Part shown: piece by piece, positions 15,927 to 24,999 of the stretch
How the letters are laid out: the number at the start of each line of letters is the position of its first letter
Numbering within the stretch: the first letter of the stretch is position 1
NCBI GenBank assembly: GCA_009844405.1
Contig: VYBO01000050.1
Location: 1 to 37,222 of the forward strand
Origin: Acidimicrobiaceae bacterium
GTDB lineage: Bacteria > Actinomycetota > Acidimicrobiia > Acidimicrobiales > Aldehydirespiratoraceae
DNA length: 37,222 nt
Direction of reading: 5' to 3'
Notes under the pieces: generated by a model
What the model was told of the DNA's origin: nothing
What the model saw: only the letters and a program-made list of their open reading frames with translations
The model's database searches: none
Made by a program: the position numbers and the translations under genes

Positions 15927-16118
15927 AAACTGGCAGCCACAGGCGCCCAATTGTGAGCCCACCGCTGCCAATTCCCGAACGGCCCCGGCCCAATCACAGA
16001 ATTGGCAGCCACAGACGCTCAAGACGGCACTCCCGGCTGCCAATTCCCCAGCAACCTGGACTCACCCGCGGAACTGGCGGCCACGAACGCCCATTAGGGA
16101 ACCCGCCGCTGCCAATTC
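15927..16118. repeat. Tandem array of three palindromic repeats (copies 3-5)
   Basis: The copies are at 15927-15974, 15999-16046 and 16071-16118. Each is 48 bases, with 11-base arms around 26 variable bases. Both linkers are exactly 24 bases and differ in sequence, so the period is 72. Copy 3 has an AAACTGG left arm and copy 5 has GGCGGC. The array fills most of the 287-base gap between valS and the sugar dehydrogenase gene. Confidence 0.9.
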
Positions 16119-16201
16119 CCGAAGGGACGGCTCAACGCAGAAGGCCGCAGACCTCGCGGGCGTGCCCGTCGGCGCGGCCGCTTGGCTACGGTGGCCATCT
16201 G

Positions 16202-17872
16202 ATGTCACTCGTCGGCCCGCAACTCGAACAGTGCGCGCCGATGGCCCGCTCCGGGCACCGACATTGTCTGACGTCGCTCGTCATGCGATACGGTGTCTGG
16301 GTTGCGCTGCTACTGATCGGAGCGTGTGCGTCCGACGATCCGGCCTTGCTTGGCGACGGCGGACAGGTCGTCGAGACTTCCGCCGGCACGGGATCAGTCG
16401 CCTTGACCGAACCGACGCCGCCAGACGCGGCGCCGGCCGAGACTTCCGCCGGCGGGGGATCAGTCGCCTTGACCGAACCGACGCCGCCAGACGCGGCACC
16501 GCCCGAGACGGCGCCGGCCGAAGCGCCGGACGGCGGGCGCGACGCTGGCAACCGCGCCCCGTCGAGTGCGCAGGCGCCTTCGACGACGGGGCCGCTGTCT
16601 GCTGACCGACCCGAGTCGGAGAGTCCCGCCCACTCAGGCTCCGCGCCCGACTGCGCCGGCCAGCGGGCCAAGTGGCCCGCCGCGCCGTCGAGCGGCACCA
16701 CACCGCCAGCAGAGCCCTGGAACGGCCCTGCCGTGTTCGATCTCGAACGCGCTGTCAACGACACCACGCGCGCCGTCGAGTTGGTGCCCCAACCCGGCAC
16801 GGGCCGGCTGTTCGTGGTCGGCCGCGACGGGATCATCAGCGAAGCGCGTGACGGCGGGCTGGTCGAACCCGCGTTCTTGGACATCGAGGCTGAAGTTCTG
16901 TCCCAAGCCGACGCAGACGACGAAGACTCGGCTCCGCCCCCCGGCGCGGGTGTCGAGTCGCTCTCCTCCGAGCAGGGCCTGCTCTCGCTCGCGTTCCACC
17001 CCGACCATGAGGCCAACGGGCTGCTCTACACCTTCCACACCCGTTTCGGCGACGGTGCCAGCGTGGTCACCGAGTGGCGGATCCGATCCGGCGGCGACAT
17101 CGACATGGGCTCGGCTCGAACCGTCATCGTGTTCGAACAGGACCAGGCCGAGCCGACACACAAGGGAGGCCAGCTGAGATTCGGGCCGGACGGATACCTG
17201 TACATCGCCGTCGGCGACGGCGGAGCATCCGGCGACCTCTACTGCCACGGCCGCAACCGGCACACGCCCCTGGGGGCGATCGCGAGGATCGATCCAATGC
17301 CGTCACCCACCGGGCCGTACACGATCCCGGCCGACAATCCGTACGCCGATGGAGCATCGGGCCATCCCGCCCTGTGGGCCAGCGGTCTGCGCAACCCGTG
17401 GCGCTTCACGATCGACGGCGACCTCCTGATCATCGCGGACGTCGGGTGGAACGATCGCGAGGAGATCAACTCCGCCCGCCTCAACACCGACGCAGGCATC
17501 GACTACGGATGGAGCGCGTTCGAGGGAGAGGTCTGCATCCGCGCCGACTACTGCGACGAGCCTGGCGCCCCGCCCGCGGTGCGCTACAGCCACGACGAGG
17601 GTGCGGCCGTGATCGGCGGCCATGTGTACCGGGGCTCAGCCATCCCCGAACTGGCAGGCCGCTACCTGTACGCCGACTTCACCGGAGGATGGCTGAGGTC
17701 GGTCACCTTCGGCCCCGACGGCCGGGCCGCCGAACACACCGATTGGACGGCCCAACTGTCCGAGCCAGAGCTCCTCCAGGGCGTCTACGGGTTCGGCGTC
17801 GACGCCGCCGGCGAGGTGTACGTGGTGACGGGCTGGGGCCAGCGCGCCTACAAGCTCGTCCCTGCCGGCTAA
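16202..17872 (+). CDS. Glucose/sorbosone dehydrogenase-type (PQQ-dependent) lipoprotein
   Basis: A lipoprotein signal (MRYGVWVALLLIGAC, lipobox LIGA-C) is followed by a low-complexity Pro/Ala/Glu linker of about 120 residues, and then a six-bladed beta-propeller of the soluble aldose dehydrogenase family. Motifs include SSEQGLLSLAFHPD, PTHKGGQLRFGPDGYLYIAVGDGG, ALWASGLRNPWRF and GIDYGWSAFEG. The family oxidises sugars with pyrroloquinoline quinone outside the cytoplasm; the substrate is unknown. A TACGGT box (16187-16192) lies 9 bases before ATG 16202, but the best signal peptide begins at ATG 16283, so either may be the true start. The stop overlaps that of the convergent cytochrome c gene, a possible electron acceptor. 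Confidence 0.85.
   Translation: MSLVGPQLEQCAPMARSGHRHCLTSLVMRYGVWVALLLIGACASDDPALLGDGGQVVETSAGTGSVALTEPTPPDAAPAETSAGGGSVALTEPTPPDAAPPETAPAEAPDGGRDAGNRAPSSAQAPSTTGPLSADRPESESPAHSGSAPDCAGQRAKWPAAPSSGTTPPAEPWNGPAVFDLERAVNDTTRAVELVPQPGTGRLFVVGRDGIISEARDGGLVEPAFLDIEAEVLSQADADDEDSAPPPGAGVESLSSEQGLLSLAFHPDHEANGLLYTFHTRFGDGASVVTEWRIRSGGDIDMGSARTVIVFEQDQAEPTHKGGQLRFGPDGYLYIAVGDGGASGDLYCHGRNRHTPLGAIARIDPMPSPTGPYTIPADNPYADGASGHPALWASGLRNPWRFTIDGDLLIIADVGWNDREEINSARLNTDAGIDYGWSAFEGEVCIRADYCDEPGAPPAVRYSHDEGAAVIGGHVYRGSAIPELAGRYLYADFTGGWLRSVTFGPDGRAAEHTDWTAQLSEPELLQGVYGFGVDAAGEVYVVTGWGQRAYKLVPAG
16373..16504 (+). repeat. 66-base in-frame tandem duplication in the lipoprotein linker
   Basis: Bases 16373-16438 and 16439-16504 are nearly identical direct repeats. 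They encode two copies of a 22-residue unit containing GSVALTEPTPPDAAP. Only a few bases differ, so the duplication is recent or recombination is keeping the copies alike. It lengthens the tether between the lipid anchor and the propeller. Confidence 0.85.
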
Positions 17873-18270
17873 CCGGAGTAGCGCAGCTCCACGGTGTCGG
17901 CCGCGACCGCTTCGATCTCGGTCTCCGTCAGGGTTCCCGCGAGCGGGGGCATCGACGGCGGATCCACCCCGGCCCGCACCAGCGCGGCGACCTCGCGGAC
18001 ATCGAGCGCCATGGTCGTGAGCGCTGGTGCCCATTCGCTGCCGCGTCCCCCCGCGCCGTGGCAGTTGGAGCAGACCTCAGCGTAGATCCCGGCGCCCGCG
18101 GCGGCGAGTCGAGGGTCGGGGCGCACGGTCTCCCGCGCGCTCAGTCCGGTGTGGGACGGTTGCGGGAGCGGAGCCTGGCAACCCGTCGCCAGCGCGGCGA
18201 CGGCCAGTGCGAACGCCACCGCGCGGAACCGAGGAACACAGCCCGGCGGGCGGGCGCTTGTCGCTGGCAT
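17869..18270 (-). CDS. Class I c-type cytochrome, probable lipoprotein
   Basis: The 133-residue protein starts with a signal segment (VAFALAVAALATGC) ending in a lipobox cysteine near residue 31. The mature part is a small cytochrome c: heme site CSNCH near residue 67 and a likely axial methionine in PPSMPPLAG near residue 106. It would carry electrons outside the membrane. A TAGGCT box (18280-18285, minus strand) lies 9 bases before the ATG, although it may also be read from the amine oxidase gene 46 bases upstream. Its stop overlaps the sugar dehydrogenase stop by three bases (CTAA, 17869-17872). Confidence 0.85.
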   Translation of the reverse strand: MPATSARPPGCVPRFRAVAFALAVAALATGCQAPLPQPSHTGLSARETVRPDPRLAAAGAGIYAEVCSNCHGAGGRGSEWAPALTTMALDVREVAALVRAGVDPPSMPPLAGTLTETEIEAVAADTVELRYSG

Positions 18271-18316
18271 CCCCCGGCGAGCCTAGTCGTCGACCAGGGG
18301 ACGCCCGGTACCCGTG

Positions 18317-19759
18317 TCAGCGCAGGAGGCCGTAGATCTGGCGGGCGGCCCGGCGGCCCGACAGCAGGGCACCGTGCACGGTGGACGGGAACCGGCTGTG
18401 GGTGGCCTCTCCCGCGAAGAACAAGCGCTCGCCCACCGGCCTCGACATCTCCCGGTAGATCTCGAACTCCACGCCGACCGGCAGGTACGAGTACGAGCCC
18501 CGGGTCCACGGATCCGATCCCCAGCGGGTGCTGACCGCGTCGACGGGCTCGGGCACGTCGCCGAACATGGCCCTGAGGGCCTCGACCGCCCGTGACGTGA
18601 GCTCGGCGTCGGAGTACTGCTCGGTCTCGGCCCCGAACGATCCCGGGTTGAACATGGCCAGCACCGGCTGCTGAAGGTAGGGGTACAAGTTCAGCGTCTC
18701 GGACCACTGGCCCGCATGCTCGCCCGCATAGCCGATCCACTCGATGTATCGGTCCCAGAAGGGCTCGTCGAACAGCAGAACCGTCCGGTTGAGGATCCCC
18801 ATGTCCAGGGCGGCGATCGCCTCCCGCATGACCGGCGGCAGTGCCGGGCTGAACGAGATCGCATCCGCCTTGAGCACGCCGAGGGGAACGGTGACCACCA
18901 CCCGGTCGGCCTCGAAGGCGCCACCCGACTCGGTGGTGACCACGGCGGTAGACCCGGAGTGGTCGATCCCCGCCACCGGATGATCGAGCCTGATGTCGCG
19001 GCCCGCGGCCAGCACGTCGGTGATCTGGCTGTACCCGCCGGGAAACACGACATCGCCACCCCGCAGCGTGCTCGGCCCGTCGTAGCTCATGATCGACAGG
19101 TCGCTGATGTCCGCTCCGAACTCGTGGGAGAACATCGACGCCAGCGAGTGCAGCCACAGGCGCCGCTCGTCGCCGCTGAGGCCGTGGGTGGCCGCGAATC
19201 GCTCGAAGACACCGGCGAGGGACTCCTCGGGCATCTCGTAGGCCAGCGCCATGTAGGCGCCCCACAACGCCGGGTCGACCGACTCAGCCGGCAGGCCGTC
19301 GTGGTCGTAGAGGACGGCGTTGTCGTAGTCGGTCTCAGCCGTGGCGATGCGGTTGCTCTCGACGATGTCGCTGATCGGGTTGCCCCGGACTCCGTGCATC
19401 CAGGTCGCCCCCAGTTCCACGGGAATGCCGTCGCCGATGCTGGAGGTCCAGATGCGCCCGCCGACCCGGTCCCGGGCCTCCAGCAGCACGACGTTGTGGA
19501 ACCCCCGGATCTGGAGCTCGTCGGCCGCAGCCAGCGCCGCGGCCCCGGCGCCGACGATGACGATCCGCTCGTCGGTCGCAGCCGGAGCGTCCGCGGGCAG
19601 TGGGTCCGCTGCCGGCACGTCGTCGCCGCGATCTCCGTCGTCGCCATCGCCGCAGGCCGCCAACAGGGGCACGGCTGCGCCCAGGCCGGCCACGGCGAGC
19701 CCGCCCTGGACGAACCTCCGGCGACCCAGTTCATTGCCGGTCACTCCCCCGCCCGTCAT
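18317..19759 (-). CDS. Exported flavin monoamine oxidase (FAD-dependent)
   Basis: The 480-residue protein begins with a Tat signal (GRRRFVQGGLAVAG) that ends in a possible lipobox (PLLAAC), so it should be a secreted, perhaps lipid-anchored, flavoenzyme. The FAD-binding motif is RIVIVGAGAAALAAADEL near residue 65, followed by LLEARDRVGGRIWT. The amine-oxidase C-terminal signature is GERLFFAGEATHSRFPSTVHGA near residue 442. It would oxidise amines or amino acids and release peroxide and ammonia; the substrate is unknown. It starts 11 bases after the sensor kinase stop, so it probably belongs to the operon of the two-component system. Confidence 0.9.
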   Translation of the reverse strand: MTGGGVTGNELGRRRFVQGGLAVAGLGAAVPLLAACGDGDDGDRGDDVPAADPLPADAPAATDERIVIVGAGAAALAAADELQIRGFHNVVLLEARDRVGGRIWTSSIGDGIPVELGATWMHGVRGNPISDIVESNRIATAETDYDNAVLYDHDGLPAESVDPALWGAYMALAYEMPEESLAGVFERFAATHGLSGDERRLWLHSLASMFSHEFGADISDLSIMSYDGPSTLRGGDVVFPGGYSQITDVLAAGRDIRLDHPVAGIDHSGSTAVVTTESGGAFEADRVVVTVPLGVLKADAISFSPALPPVMREAIAALDMGILNRTVLLFDEPFWDRYIEWIGYAGEHAGQWSETLNLYPYLQQPVLAMFNPGSFGAETEQYSDAELTSRAVEALRAMFGDVPEPVDAVSTRWGSDPWTRGSYSYLPVGVEFEIYREMSRPVGERLFFAGEATHSRFPSTVHGALLSGRRAARQIYGLLR

Positions 19760-19770
19760 GATCTCAGGCC

Positions 19771-21162
19771 TCAGTCGTCTATCTCGGGGATCTGTAGCAA
19801 GAAGGCTGCGCCTCCCAGCGGCGACTCCCCCACCGTCGCCGTTCCGCCGTGGGCCTCGGCCACCTGGCGCACGATGGCCAGGCCGAGGCCCGATCCGGGT
19901 CGGTCCCGGTCAGGGTCCAGGCGGTGGAACCGCTCGAAGACCCGCTCCCGGTCGGCCTCGTCCACGCCCGGTCCGGCGTCGTGCACGGTCACAGAGCCGC
20001 CGTCCACTGCCACCTCGACCGGCCCGGTGCTGAACTTCACTGCGTTGTCCACCAGGTTGCGCACCGCCCGGGCCAGTGCCTCCGGACGGCCCTCCACCGG
20101 CACTCCCCGCCGCACCCGCACCACGACCTGGCGCCCGCTGCGGCGCCGGGCCCGCTCCACCACCGGCTCGACCACCCCGGCCATGTCGATCAGCTGGAGC
20201 TCCTCGTCGGTCTGGACATCGGCGGCCAGGTCGACCAGCTCGGTCACCAGGTCGGTCAACTCGCCCAGTTCGGCATCCACATCGTCGAGCACGGCGGCCC
20301 GCTCCTCGGGCTCCAGCTCGTCGGAGCGACGCAGCAGGTCGACGTTTGTCCGCAGGCTGGTGAGCGGGGTGCGCAGTTCGTGGCTGGCGTCCATCACCAG
20401 GCGGTGCTGCTGGCGGCGGCTGGCGGACAGGGCCGCAAGCATCGTCCGGAAGCTGCGGGCCAGACGCCCCACCTCGCCGGCCTCCGAGCTCTCCACCGGC
20501 AGGTCGACATCGCCTGTCTCGGCAATCTGCTCGGCCGTGTCCGTCAACCTGACGATGGGGCGCACCGCTCGCCCGGCCAGGAACCAGGCCCCGGCCGCGG
20601 CGACCGCCACTGCCAGCAGACCGAACAGCAGCACCTGACGGCGGAGATCCTCCACTGCGCTCTCCACCTCGTCCAGCGGGCGGGCCACCTGGACGAACAC
20701 GCCGTCGGCGGCTCGCACGGTCATGAGCCGCAGGCTCATCCCGTGCGCCCTTACGGTGTCCACCACCGGTCCCCGCTGCCGGGCCCGCTCCAAGCGCTCG
20801 GTGTCGGGCACGGTTCCGATGTCATCGTCGAGGGCGACGATGACCTGGCCCCTGATCACGCCGTCGGCACCGGGGTCCAGGTCGGTCACGACGACCCGGG
20901 CGTAGGCGTCCAACGACACCAGCGAGCCCAGCGGGTCGGTCCGCAGCAACGACCCGATCCCGGTCGAGCGCCGGGTCAGGCTGCCGGCCCAGAAGTCGCC
21001 GCGGGGCTCGGCGAACACCAGGGCCGCCCTCTCCAGCAGGTCTTGGTCGACTTCCTCGGTCAGCTCTGCCCTGGCCGAGCGCACCGCGGTCCAGCCCACC
21101 GCGGCAACCACCACCGTCACCACCGCGGCCACCAGCAGCGCCACCCGGACCCGAAGCGTCAC
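19771..21162 (-). CDS. Sensor histidine kinase
   Basis: The 463-residue kinase has TM1 near residues 5-27, an extracytoplasmic sensor region of about 150 residues, and TM2 near 175-195. A HAMP domain and HisKA with the phospho-acceptor H in DASHELRTPLTSL (near residue 265) follow. The HATPase domain has LVDNAVKFS, DAGPGVDEADRERVFERF and GSGLGLAIVRQVAEAHGG. The layout resembles MprB/CseC-type actinobacterial kinases; the signal is unknown. Start GTG 21162 follows AGGA by 7 bases. This segment is a direct copy of the 3' end of the response regulator gene, 41 bases away. The frame extends further upstream, but only across that gene. Confidence 0.9.
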   Translation of the reverse strand: MTLRVRVALLVAAVVTVVVAAVGWTAVRSARAELTEEVDQDLLERAALVFAEPRGDFWAGSLTRRSTGIGSLLRTDPLGSLVSLDAYARVVVTDLDPGADGVIRGQVIVALDDDIGTVPDTERLERARQRGPVVDTVRAHGMSLRLMTVRAADGVFVQVARPLDEVESAVEDLRRQVLLFGLLAVAVAAAGAWFLAGRAVRPIVRLTDTAEQIAETGDVDLPVESSEAGEVGRLARSFRTMLAALSASRRQQHRLVMDASHELRTPLTSLRTNVDLLRRSDELEPEERAAVLDDVDAELGELTDLVTELVDLAADVQTDEELQLIDMAGVVEPVVERARRRSGRQVVVRVRRGVPVEGRPEALARAVRNLVDNAVKFSTGPVEVAVDGGSVTVHDAGPGVDEADRERVFERFHRLDPDRDRPGSGLGLAIVRQVAEAHGGTATVGESPLGGAAFLLQIPEIDD

Positions 21163-21217
21163 CGGTCGATCCTGGCTAAGTGGCCAGCCCCTCGCCTGCT
21201 CACCGGTCGATCCTGGC
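21159..21217. repeat. 18-base direct repeat at the regulator/kinase junction
   Basis: The same 18 bases (TCACCGGTCGATCCTGGC) occur at 21159-21176 and 21200-21217, offset by 41. One copy holds the regulator's last codons and stop; the other holds the kinase start. A 41-base tandem duplication would explain this and would have separated genes that originally overlapped by GTGA. Confidence 0.75.
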
Positions 21218-21985
21218 CACGTAACCGACCCCGCGCACGGTGTGGACGATCCTGGGCGCGCCGCCGGCCTCGGTCTTGCGGCGCAGGTACCCGACGTAGA
21301 CATCGAGGGTCTTGGACCCGGTGTCGAGGGTTCCCTCCCACACATGCTCGTAGATGTCGAACCGGCTCAGGACGACACCGGCGTTGCGCACCAGCAACTC
21401 GAGCAGGTCGAACTCCTTCACCGACAGATCGATGGGCCGGCCGGCCCGCTCCGCCAGACGGCCCACCACGTCGATCTCGAGATCACCGAGGCGCAGCACG
21501 CTGTCGCGGCCCGACGGGATCGCGGTCGCACTCCGGCCTCTCCGCCCGGCACGCTCGCCCCCGTCGGCCGCCGCCCTCAACCGGGCCCGCACCCTGGCCA
21601 GAAGCTCCTCGACGGCGAAGGGCTTGACCAGGTAGTCGTCGGCGCCCGCGTCGAGCCCGGCCACCCGGTCGTCCACCTCGTGGCGAGCAGTGAGCATGAG
21701 GATCTGGGTGTCGCAGCCCTTCTGTCGCAGCATCCGGCACACGCTGAGCCCGTCGGCGTTCGGCATCGAGACGTCCAGCACCAGCAGGTCCGGCCGGTGC
21801 GCGTCGTGAGCGGCCAGGGCCGCGGCCCCGTCGGGCACGGCCACCACCTCATAGCCCTCGAGCCGCAGGTACCGGTCGAGCGAGTCCCGCACCCGGCGAT
21901 CGTCCTCTGCGATCAGGATCGTGGCCGCGGCCTCTCCCCCTTCGGCGGACTGCACCGTCACATTGTGGTCCCGCAAAGTGAACAT
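21200..21985 (-). CDS. OmpR/PhoB-family response regulator
   Basis: This is a 261-residue regulator. The receiver domain has the acidic pair AEDD near residue 28, the phospho-acceptor aspartate in LLVLDVSMP near 71 and the lysine in DDYLVKPFAVEE near 122. The C-terminal winged-helix DNA-binding domain includes SVKEFDLLELLVRNAG and KTLDVYVGYLRRK. It pairs with the kinase downstream. The start is uncertain. A TAACCT box at 21987-21992 (minus strand) ends one base before ATG 21985, which would leave that ATG outside the transcript. GTG 21961, preceded by GCGGGA, gives MTVQSAEGGE and fits a short leader. Confidence 0.92.
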   Translation of the reverse strand: MFTLRDHNVTVQSAEGGEAAATILIAEDDRRVRDSLDRYLRLEGYEVVAVPDGAAALAAHDAHRPDLLVLDVSMPNADGLSVCRMLRQKGCDTQILMLTARHEVDDRVAGLDAGADDYLVKPFAVEELLARVRARLRAAADGGERAGRRGRSATAIPSGRDSVLRLGDLEIDVVGRLAERAGRPIDLSVKEFDLLELLVRNAGVVLSRFDIYEHVWEGTLDTGSKTLDVYVGYLRRKTEAGGAPRIVHTVRGVGYVARIDR

Positions 21986-22044
21986 CAGGTTAGAACTTCG
22001 ACCGGCGCAGCTTCGAGGTGAACCTTCACGGCTAGGGTCGGTCG

Positions 22045-22869
22045 GTGCGAATTCTTGTCACCAATGACGACGGCATCGACTCCATCGGGCTGCACGTGCT
22101 GGCCCGGGCCATGGCCGAGATCGGCGAGGTCGTCGTGGTGGCGCCCGACAAGGAGTACTCGGGCTACGGCGCAGCCTTCGGACCCCTGCACCTGATCAAG
22201 CCCGAGGTCCACCGCGCCCGCATAGACGGCTTGGACGACGTGTGGTCGGTGACGGGGCCTCCGGCGCTGTGCGTGATGTTCGGTCGCCTGAACCTGTTCG
22301 GGCACTACGACCTGGTGGTGGCCGGCATCAACCCCGGCGCCAATGTGGGCCGTTCGGTGTACCACTCCGGCACGGTCGGAGCGTGCCTGACTGCCCGCAA
22401 CGGCGGCGTGAGCGGCGTGGCCGTCAGCCAGACGGTCGAGTCGTTCGGGGTGGAGGGCCAGGGCTGGGAGGAGATGCTCGCCGACCAGCACTGGGAGACC
22501 GCCGCAACCGTGGCCGGCGCCGCGGTTGCGGGCCTGGCCGCCGCGCTGCCGCCGGAGCCGATAGTGCTCAACATCAACGTCCCCGACCGGGAGCTGCGCG
22601 ACATCAAGGGCTGGAAGCGCACCGAGGTCGGCATCGAGCCGCCCCGCTCGATGGCCACCGCACAGCTCGAGCCCAGGCCCGGGCACACCGACGCATACCG
22701 GGTGAAGATGGACTGGGGCGACGCCATCGAGCTGCCCGAATATACCGACGGGGGCGCGGTGATGGCCGGATGGGTGTCGGTCGGCTGGCTGGGTCGCCTC
22801 GAATCGGTCGAGCCGGGTTTCGCCGCGGTGACCGAGGCCGAGACCCGCCTCGACAAGCTGCTGAGCTGA
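22045..22869 (+). CDS. surE: 5'/3'-nucleotidase SurE
   Basis: SurE dephosphorylates nucleoside monophosphates and is linked to stationary-phase survival. The 274-residue protein starts MRILVTNDDGIDSIGLH, holding the metal-binding aspartate pair. It continues with VVAPDKEYSGYG, VAGINPGANVGRSVYHSGTVGA and a normal C-terminus. GTG 22045 is supported both by protein alignment to the family start and by a TAGGGT box (22033-22038) 6 bases upstream. The gene is divergent from the response regulator. Confidence 0.93.
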   Translation: MRILVTNDDGIDSIGLHVLARAMAEIGEVVVVAPDKEYSGYGAAFGPLHLIKPEVHRARIDGLDDVWSVTGPPALCVMFGRLNLFGHYDLVVAGINPGANVGRSVYHSGTVGACLTARNGGVSGVAVSQTVESFGVEGQGWEEMLADQHWETAATVAGAAVAGLAAALPPEPIVLNINVPDRELRDIKGWKRTEVGIEPPRSMATAQLEPRPGHTDAYRVKMDWGDAIELPEYTDGGAVMAGWVSVGWLGRLESVEPGFAAVTEAETRLDKLLS

Positions 22870-22952
22870 ATCCGCCTGCCGGCTGGGCTGAGTCCGGTTC
22901 GGTCGGTTCAGGCCCTGGAGGCCGGGCCAGCCGGTAGCCGTAGCGTTGGACG

Positions 22953-24920
22953 GTGAGCCTGACCGCGTCCGGCCTGTCCAAGGGCTACGGCACCCGCCAA
23001 CTCTTCGAGGGCGTGACCCTGCATCTGCCCGCGGGCCGGCGCGTCGCGCTCGTGGGCGGCAACGGCACCGGCAAGACGACGCTGCTCGAGATCATGGCCG
23101 GGACTCGGGAACCCGACGCAGGCTCCGTCACCAAGCCCCGCGACGCTCGGATCGGGTACCTGCCCCAGGACCTGCGCGACATCTCCGATGGAACAGTCCG
23201 CCAGCATGTGATCGCCGGTGCAGGCCCACTGGCCGAGTTGGCAGGCACCCTGAAGGAGCTCGAGAGTCGGCTCGGCCGCTCAGCGGACCCTCAGAACGAC
23301 CTGGTGGCCCGCTACGGAGAGGTCCAGGCCCAGTTCGAGCAGCTCGGCGGCTACGCCCTGGAGGCCGAGGTAGCCAAGGTTCTGGCCGGTCTCGGCTTCT
23401 CGGCGGCCGACTCGGACCGGCCCGTGGCTGAGCTGTCGGGAGGCTGGAGGATGAGAGCGGCCCTGGCCCGCCTTCTGGTGTCGGAGCCCGACATCCTGCT
23501 GCTCGACGAGCCCACCAACCATCTCGACGTCGACTCCATGGCGTGGCTCGAGCGGCGCCTGGCGGCATGGCCCGGCTCGCTGCTCTTCGTCAGCCACGAC
23601 CGCGACTTCATCGACGCGGTGGCCGACCGCATTGTCGAGCTCGCCTCCGGCGCGGTCGTCGCCTACGAGGGAGGGTTCGCCGAGTTCGTCGTGGCCCGCG
23701 AGGAGAACCTGCGGCGCATCGAGGCGGCCGCCGGCCGCCAGGCCCCCGAGGTAGCTCGCATCGAGCGCTTCGTCGAGCGCTTCCGTTACAAGGCCAGCAA
23801 GGCCCGCCAGGTGCAGAGCCGGGTCAAGACCCTCCAGAAGCTGGAACGGATCCAAGTCCCCAGCCGCTCCGAGCTGGCCGCCCGCTTCGATTTCGGTGCA
23901 CCTCCCCGCTCCGGCCGGGTGGTGGCCGAGCTCACGGAAGCGACCGTCGGCTATCCCGACGGCGACGGACCGGTCGTCTCCGGCGCGACCCTGGCGGTGG
24001 AACGGGGCCAGACGGTGGCTCTGGTGGGGCCCAACGGCGCGGGCAAGACCACTCTGCTGAAGATGATCCTGGGCGAGCTGTCCCCGAGTTCCGGCACGGT
24101 GCGGGTCGGTGCCAACGTGCGCGTGGCGGCCTTCAGGCAGCATCAGGCCGACGAGCTGGACGGCACCAAGCGGGCGATCGAGGTATTCTCGGCCGGCATC
24201 GACCCCGGACGGCGCAATTTGCGCACCGTGCTCGGCGCATTCGGCTTCACCGGAGACGATGCGGACCGGCGGGTAGCGGAACTCTCCGGTGGTGAGCGCA
24301 CACGCTTGGCCCTTGCCCGGCTGATGGTGGAGCCCGTGAACCTGCTGGTGCTCGACGAGCCCACCAACCATCTCGACCTGCCCAGCTGCGACAACCTCGA
24401 GGACGCGCTGGGCGCCTATCCCGGCGCCGTGCTGCTGGTGACCCACGACCGGCACCTCATCCGGGCCGTGGCCGACGTGCTGATCGAGGTGCGGCACGGT
24501 CGGGCGGTGTGGCACCTGGGTGCCGACGAGTCGGTCCTGTACCCGGACGACCTGTACGACCAGCCGGCCCCGGGCTCGGACGCATCCCCGGCACCGGGTC
24601 AGCCGCGGGCCGGATCCAGTGCCGAGCGGGCCGAGCGCCGCAGGGCAAGCGCCCAGGCGCGGGCGGCTGCCAGCAAGCTTCGCCGCCGGGTGGCCGATCT
24701 GGAGCGGGCATGGGCTGCGGCCGACACCGAAGTGGCAGAACTGCACCGCAGGCTGAGCGATCCCGCGGTCTACGACCGGCCCGAGGAGGTCCACGTGCTG
24801 GCATCGGCGCACGAGGAGGCCGCCGACCGGGCCGCGGCGCTGCTGGCAGAGTGGGAGGCGTCGCTGGCGGAACTCGAATCGCTCGGCGAGCGCCAAGAAG
24901 GAGTATCAGCGGCAACATGA
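22953..24920 (+). CDS. ABC-F family ATPase (Uup/EttA-like, ribosome-associated)
   Basis: The 655-residue protein has two ABC ATPase domains and no membrane segments. Walker A motifs are GGNGTGKTT near residue 36 and GPNGAGKTT near 353. Signatures are LSGGW and LSGGE, and both Walker B segments end in [10 protein letters not shown] or [11 protein letters not shown]. The region around 240-290 is the positively charged linker of ABC-F proteins. The last 90 residues form a coiled coil as in Uup. ABC-F proteins act on the ribosome as translation factors or antibiotic-protection factors; which one this is cannot be told. GTG 22953 follows TAGCGT (22941-22946) by 6 bases. Confidence 0.9.
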   Translation: MSLTASGLSKGYGTRQLFEGVTLHLPAGRRVALVGGNGTGKTTLLEIMAGTREPDAGSVTKPRDARIGYLPQDLRDISDGTVRQHVIAGAGPLAELAGTLKELESRLGRSADPQNDLVARYGEVQAQFEQLGGYALEAEVAKVLAGLGFSAADSDRPVAELSGGWRMRAALARLLVSEPDILLLDEPTNHLDVDSMAWLERRLAAWPGSLLFVSHDRDFIDAVADRIVELASGAVVAYEGGFAEFVVAREENLRRIEAAAGRQAPEVARIERFVERFRYKASKARQVQSRVKTLQKLERIQVPSRSELAARFDFGAPPRSGRVVAELTEATVGYPDGDGPVVSGATLAVERGQTVALVGPNGAGKTTLLKMILGELSPSSGTVRVGANVRVAAFRQHQADELDGTKRAIEVFSAGIDPGRRNLRTVLGAFGFTGDDADRRVAELSGGERTRLALARLMVEPVNLLVLDEPTNHLDLPSCDNLEDALGAYPGAVLLVTHDRHLIRAVADVLIEVRHGRAVWHLGADESVLYPDDLYDQPAPGSDASPAPGQPRAGSSAERAERRRASAQARAAASKLRRRVADLERAWAAADTEVAELHRRLSDPAVYDRPEEVHVLASAHEEAADRAAALLAEWEASLAELESLGERQEGVSAAT

Positions 24921-24999
24921 CCATCCCGCGCAGCCTGCCCGAGGGGTACGACACGCCGCGGTGACGCCGATCCGGCAGCGACGCGCTAGACCCGGCCCG

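Noticed and set aside
15927-16118. CRISPR array
   Set aside because: Repeats and spacers alternate regularly, but the conserved units are only 11 bases and alternate in orientation. There are three palindromes and no cas genes. The palindrome interpretation explains all copies, including single ones.
24917-24964. 15-codon ORF overlapping the ABC-F stop (ATGA), [15 protein letters not shown]
   Set aside because: Translational overlap is suggestive, but there is no conservation evidence and the ORF is short enough to be chance.
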